DNA from: Bacteroidaceae bacterium
GTDB lineage: Bacteria > Bacteroidota > Bacteroidia > Bacteroidales > Bacteroidaceae
Assembly: GCA_024401275.1 (NCBI GenBank)
Contig: JAKSLJ010000011.1
Location: 1 to 64,000, forward strand
DNA: 64,000 nt
Reading direction: 5' to 3'
The notes below the pieces were generated by a model that was given only the letters and a program-made list of their open reading frames with translations, did not search any database and had not been told where the DNA came from. Positions 62,213 to 64,000 of this stretch are shown in pieces. A program made the translations under genes and the position numbers. Position 1 is the first letter of the stretch, and each line of letters opens with the position of its first letter.

Positions 62213-62764
62213 TTAGAAATGGAAAGTAAGACCGGCCTTAGCACCAACAGAGTGCATAGTCTGACCACACTTATCACCCATCTTGAACATGCCAGCGTAA
62301 ACAGCCTTAACATTTACATCTATAGTCTTAGAGAGACGATAAGAAACACCTGGCATTACTTGTACCATAGCATAGTCAGCAAGATCCTTTCCTTCATAAG
62401 CCTTATTCTTCATTGTAGAAGTTACTGCAATATAACCTGCACGAACATCTACGAGTGGAGTAAACTTGCTCTGACCAGGGAAGTTGAGCACTACATTGGC
62501 CATCATAGGAATAGCGTTAACACCAGACATCTCGATTGGACCATAGTAACCACTTGCCAAACCTACAGCAACCTTATCACTAACGCTATAAGTAATAGCA
62601 ACATCACCACCAATTACTTCGTCATGGTCACCTGGATCATCAAGTTTGTTAATAGAAGTTGTACCATAACCTTCAAGAGTAATGTTCCAAGAACCCTTAG
62701 AGCTCTGTGCCATTGCTGAAACAGAAGCAACAATCATGCACAAAGAGAATAAAATTTTCTTCAT
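62213..62764 (-). CDS. small outer-membrane beta-barrel protein
   Basis: A 183-residue exported protein with signal peptide MKKILFSLCMIVASVSAMAQ. Alternating strand pattern, Gly/aromatic-rich (GSWNITLEGYGTT, VAVGLASGYYGPIEM, VDVRAGYIAVTS), ends HSVGAKAGLTFHF with a terminal Phe as for barrel insertion. It is like the OmpX/OmpW-size porin-like proteins of Bacteroidetes. Function unknown. A minus-strand TAACTTTG box (plus CAAAGTTA 62854-62861) lies ~90 bp upstream. Confidence 0.78.
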   Translation of the reverse strand: MKKILFSLCMIVASVSAMAQSSKGSWNITLEGYGTTSINKLDDPGDHDEVIGGDVAITYSVSDKVAVGLASGYYGPIEMSGVNAIPMMANVVLNFPGQSKFTPLVDVRAGYIAVTSTMKNKAYEGKDLADYAMVQVMPGVSYRLSKTIDVNVKAVYAGMFKMGDKCGQTMHSVGAKAGLTFHF

Positions 62765-62995
62765 TTTTTTATAATTTTAATGTATAGTTTACTTTTATAT
62801 GTTGTAGCTAAAAAACTTAAATAAAAGGATTGTATTATCCATAAATTACAGTGCAAAGTTACAAAAATATAATCTTATGAGTGATATAACCTTTTAATTT
62901 CATTTTAACAAAATGAGAGAAATCAAGATATTCTATTGTTTCAAACATGAAAAACAAACATATCTTATTATGAAATGCGCATTTTTACTTTTTTT

Positions 62996-63745
62996 CTATA
63001 CTATTTGAGAAAGATATTTTTCCGCTTTTTCCATGTCAGACAAATGGTCAATGTCAAAGACATGCGTAAAGACATAGGGACGAAGATATAAACCATTCAA
63101 GATAAGCGCACGCTGGAAATTTCGCATTCTAAATTGACCACTCACCACACAATTGTCAAGAACGGAGAAAGCTTTACGAGAAAGTCCATATATACCTGCA
63201 GAAATGTGATAACAACCTGATTGCGTATCAAAATATCCAGTTATACGAGCTGCACTTTCATCTGTACTATCAAGTGAATTTCCATCTGAAGAAGACAAAG
63301 CCACATAAAGAGGTTTCTCGTCATCAACATAAGTGGTCAATCCCATTATGCCATCTGCTGCCGTTTCATTCTCAAGAAGAGTCACATAATCAGAGAATTC
63401 TTTCTCTCTAAAGATAGTATCTACGGTTGTAAGAACGAACTTGTCCATCCCAGTTTCCTTCCGCATAAGCAGGCTTAGTTCATGGAGACTATGCATGGAC
63501 GAAGGAGTTGATTTCACAAGCAGATGAATGGGATATTCATTTTGTTTACTACGAATAAATTCCGCGACATCTGTCATTTCTTCGTTACAAATTACGAAAA
63601 TATTTTCCGCATCATTCTGCAAAAAGATACGGAACAATCGTTCTATAAGGCACTCGCCCTGCACACGGACAAGAGGTTTCGGCAGAGAAACTCCTTCCTG
63701 TGCAAGGCGAGAACCGTTGCCTGCAGCTATAATAGCGTAGTTCAC
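62996..63745 (-). CDS. nucleotidyltransferase (sugar-phosphate NTP transferase family)
   Basis: A 249-residue soluble enzyme. It starts with the NTP-binding loop MNYAIIAAGNGSRLAQEGVS followed by LPKPLVRVQGECLIERL (PKP lysine), and has FVLTTVDTIF, the D-x-D-like metal site region. These are marks of the family joining a sugar- or alcohol-phosphate to NMP. It might act in cell-surface glycan or lipid-head biosynthesis; the substrate is not visible. pfkA lies upstream on the same strand, 39 bp away. Confidence 0.85.
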   Translation of the reverse strand: MNYAIIAAGNGSRLAQEGVSLPKPLVRVQGECLIERLFRIFLQNDAENIFVICNEEMTDVAEFIRSKQNEYPIHLLVKSTPSSMHSLHELSLLMRKETGMDKFVLTTVDTIFREKEFSDYVTLLENETAADGIMGLTTYVDDEKPLYVALSSSDGNSLDSTDESAARITGYFDTQSGCYHISAGIYGLSRKAFSVLDNCVVSGQFRMRNFQRALILNGLYLRPYVFTHVFDIDHLSDMEKAEKYLSQIV

Positions 63746-63784
63746 CTGTTTATTTACTATTTACAGATTTACAATTTACATTTT

Positions 63785-64000
63785 TTAGATGCTCAGATTA
63801 TCAAGAACCTTTATAAGCTTCTTATTGAACGGCTTGTCGCTACGGATAGCCTCTGAGAATGGCACATAGACAACTTCATTGTAGCGAATGCCAATCATGA
63901 CATTGCGCTGTCCTTGCATAATTGCCTCAATAGCGCCAACGCCTGTGCGTGAAGCGAGGATACGGTCGTGAGCTGTAGGGCGACCACCACGCTGCAAGTG
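63785..64000 (-). CDS. pfkA: ATP-type 6-phosphofructokinase, C-terminal end (partial)
   Basis: The frame runs off the window end. The 71 visible residues include [20 protein letters not shown] and [17 protein letters not shown], a classic PfkA stretch (LG-x-x-QRGG-P-x-x-D-R), where Arg binds fructose-6-phosphate. The stop is at 63785-63787. With pfp at 24686 this gives two types of phosphofructokinase. Confidence 0.92.
   Translation of the reverse strand, partial: HLQRGGRPTAHDRILASRTGVGAIEAIMQGQRNVMIGIRYNEVVYVPFSEAIRSDKPFNKKLIKVLDNLSI

Noticed and set aside
1..64000. tRNA, rRNA, IS transposase or integrase genes
   Set aside because: I read all gaps and saw no cloverleaf with CCA-end context, no rRNA-like stretch and no transposase-like protein; short RNAs may have escaped notice.

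Overview
The window looks like a chromosomal segment of a Bacteroidota member of the order Bacteroidales, most likely Prevotella or a close relative. The evidence is a SusC/SusD/SusE/SusF-type operon with surface-lipoprotein signals, a complete nqrABCDEF operon, a methylmalonyl-CoA mutase pair for the succinate-propionate route, PPi-dependent phosphofructokinase, meso-diaminopimelate dehydrogenase, DUF4924- and DUF4421-like proteins, and -7 boxes of the Bacteroidetes type (TAnnTTTG) before many genes. I found no rRNA or tRNA gene, no CRISPR array and no transposase gene.

Layout. 1-7.2 kb: the 3' end of a SusC-type receptor, then susD, a SusE-like and a SusF-like lipoprotein, an OmpA-like porin with a cysteine-rich insert, and a broken gene that joins a small secreted protein to an out-of-frame SusE/SusF-like domain. 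7.4-15.8 kb: argD-like aminotransferase, fluC/crcB, nrdD-nrdG, an MgtC-family protein, upp, pgi and a HAD hydrolase. 16-22.5 kb: nqrA-F followed by a DUF4924-like gene. 22.5-35.3 kb: bile-acid/sodium symporter and oxidoreductase pair, pfp, GH25 lysozyme, a large secreted GH95-like protein, rarA, a DUF4421-like protein, a second oxidoreductase with ttcA, and recN. 35.4-39.4 kb: mutA-mutB. 40.2-48.7 kb: M13 metallopeptidase, EamA transporter, C69 dipeptidase, RluA-type pseudouridine synthase, a TPR protein and a GH51 arabinofuranosidase. 48.9-64 kb: envelope lipoproteins, FKBP isomerase, carboxynorspermidine-dehydrogenase-like protein, acetyltransferase-like protein, outer-membrane proteins, uvrA, ddh, gamma carbonic anhydrase, greA-HIT, a nucleotidyltransferase and the 3' end of pfkA.

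How the genes fit together. They suit an anaerobic glycan-degrading gut or rumen bacterium: sugar capture (Sus proteins, GH51), glycolysis with both PPi- and ATP-type phosphofructokinase, anaerobic deoxyribonucleotide synthesis, Na+-pumping NADH:quinone oxidoreductase, and propionate formation from succinate.

The most unusual content is non-coding. Several families of small palindromic or tandem repeats sit between genes. The clearest is a ~155-bp element with perfect 20-bp terminal inverted repeats. Its two copies (6185-6338 and 40034-40190) have different termini that each remain self-complementary, and both lie next to arrays with a 22-bp period. Two repeat families also appear inside open reading frames, in uvrA and in the pseudouridine synthase, without breaking the frame. 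These, plus leader-RNA structures before nqrA, nrdD and greA, are the best candidates for undescribed biology here.
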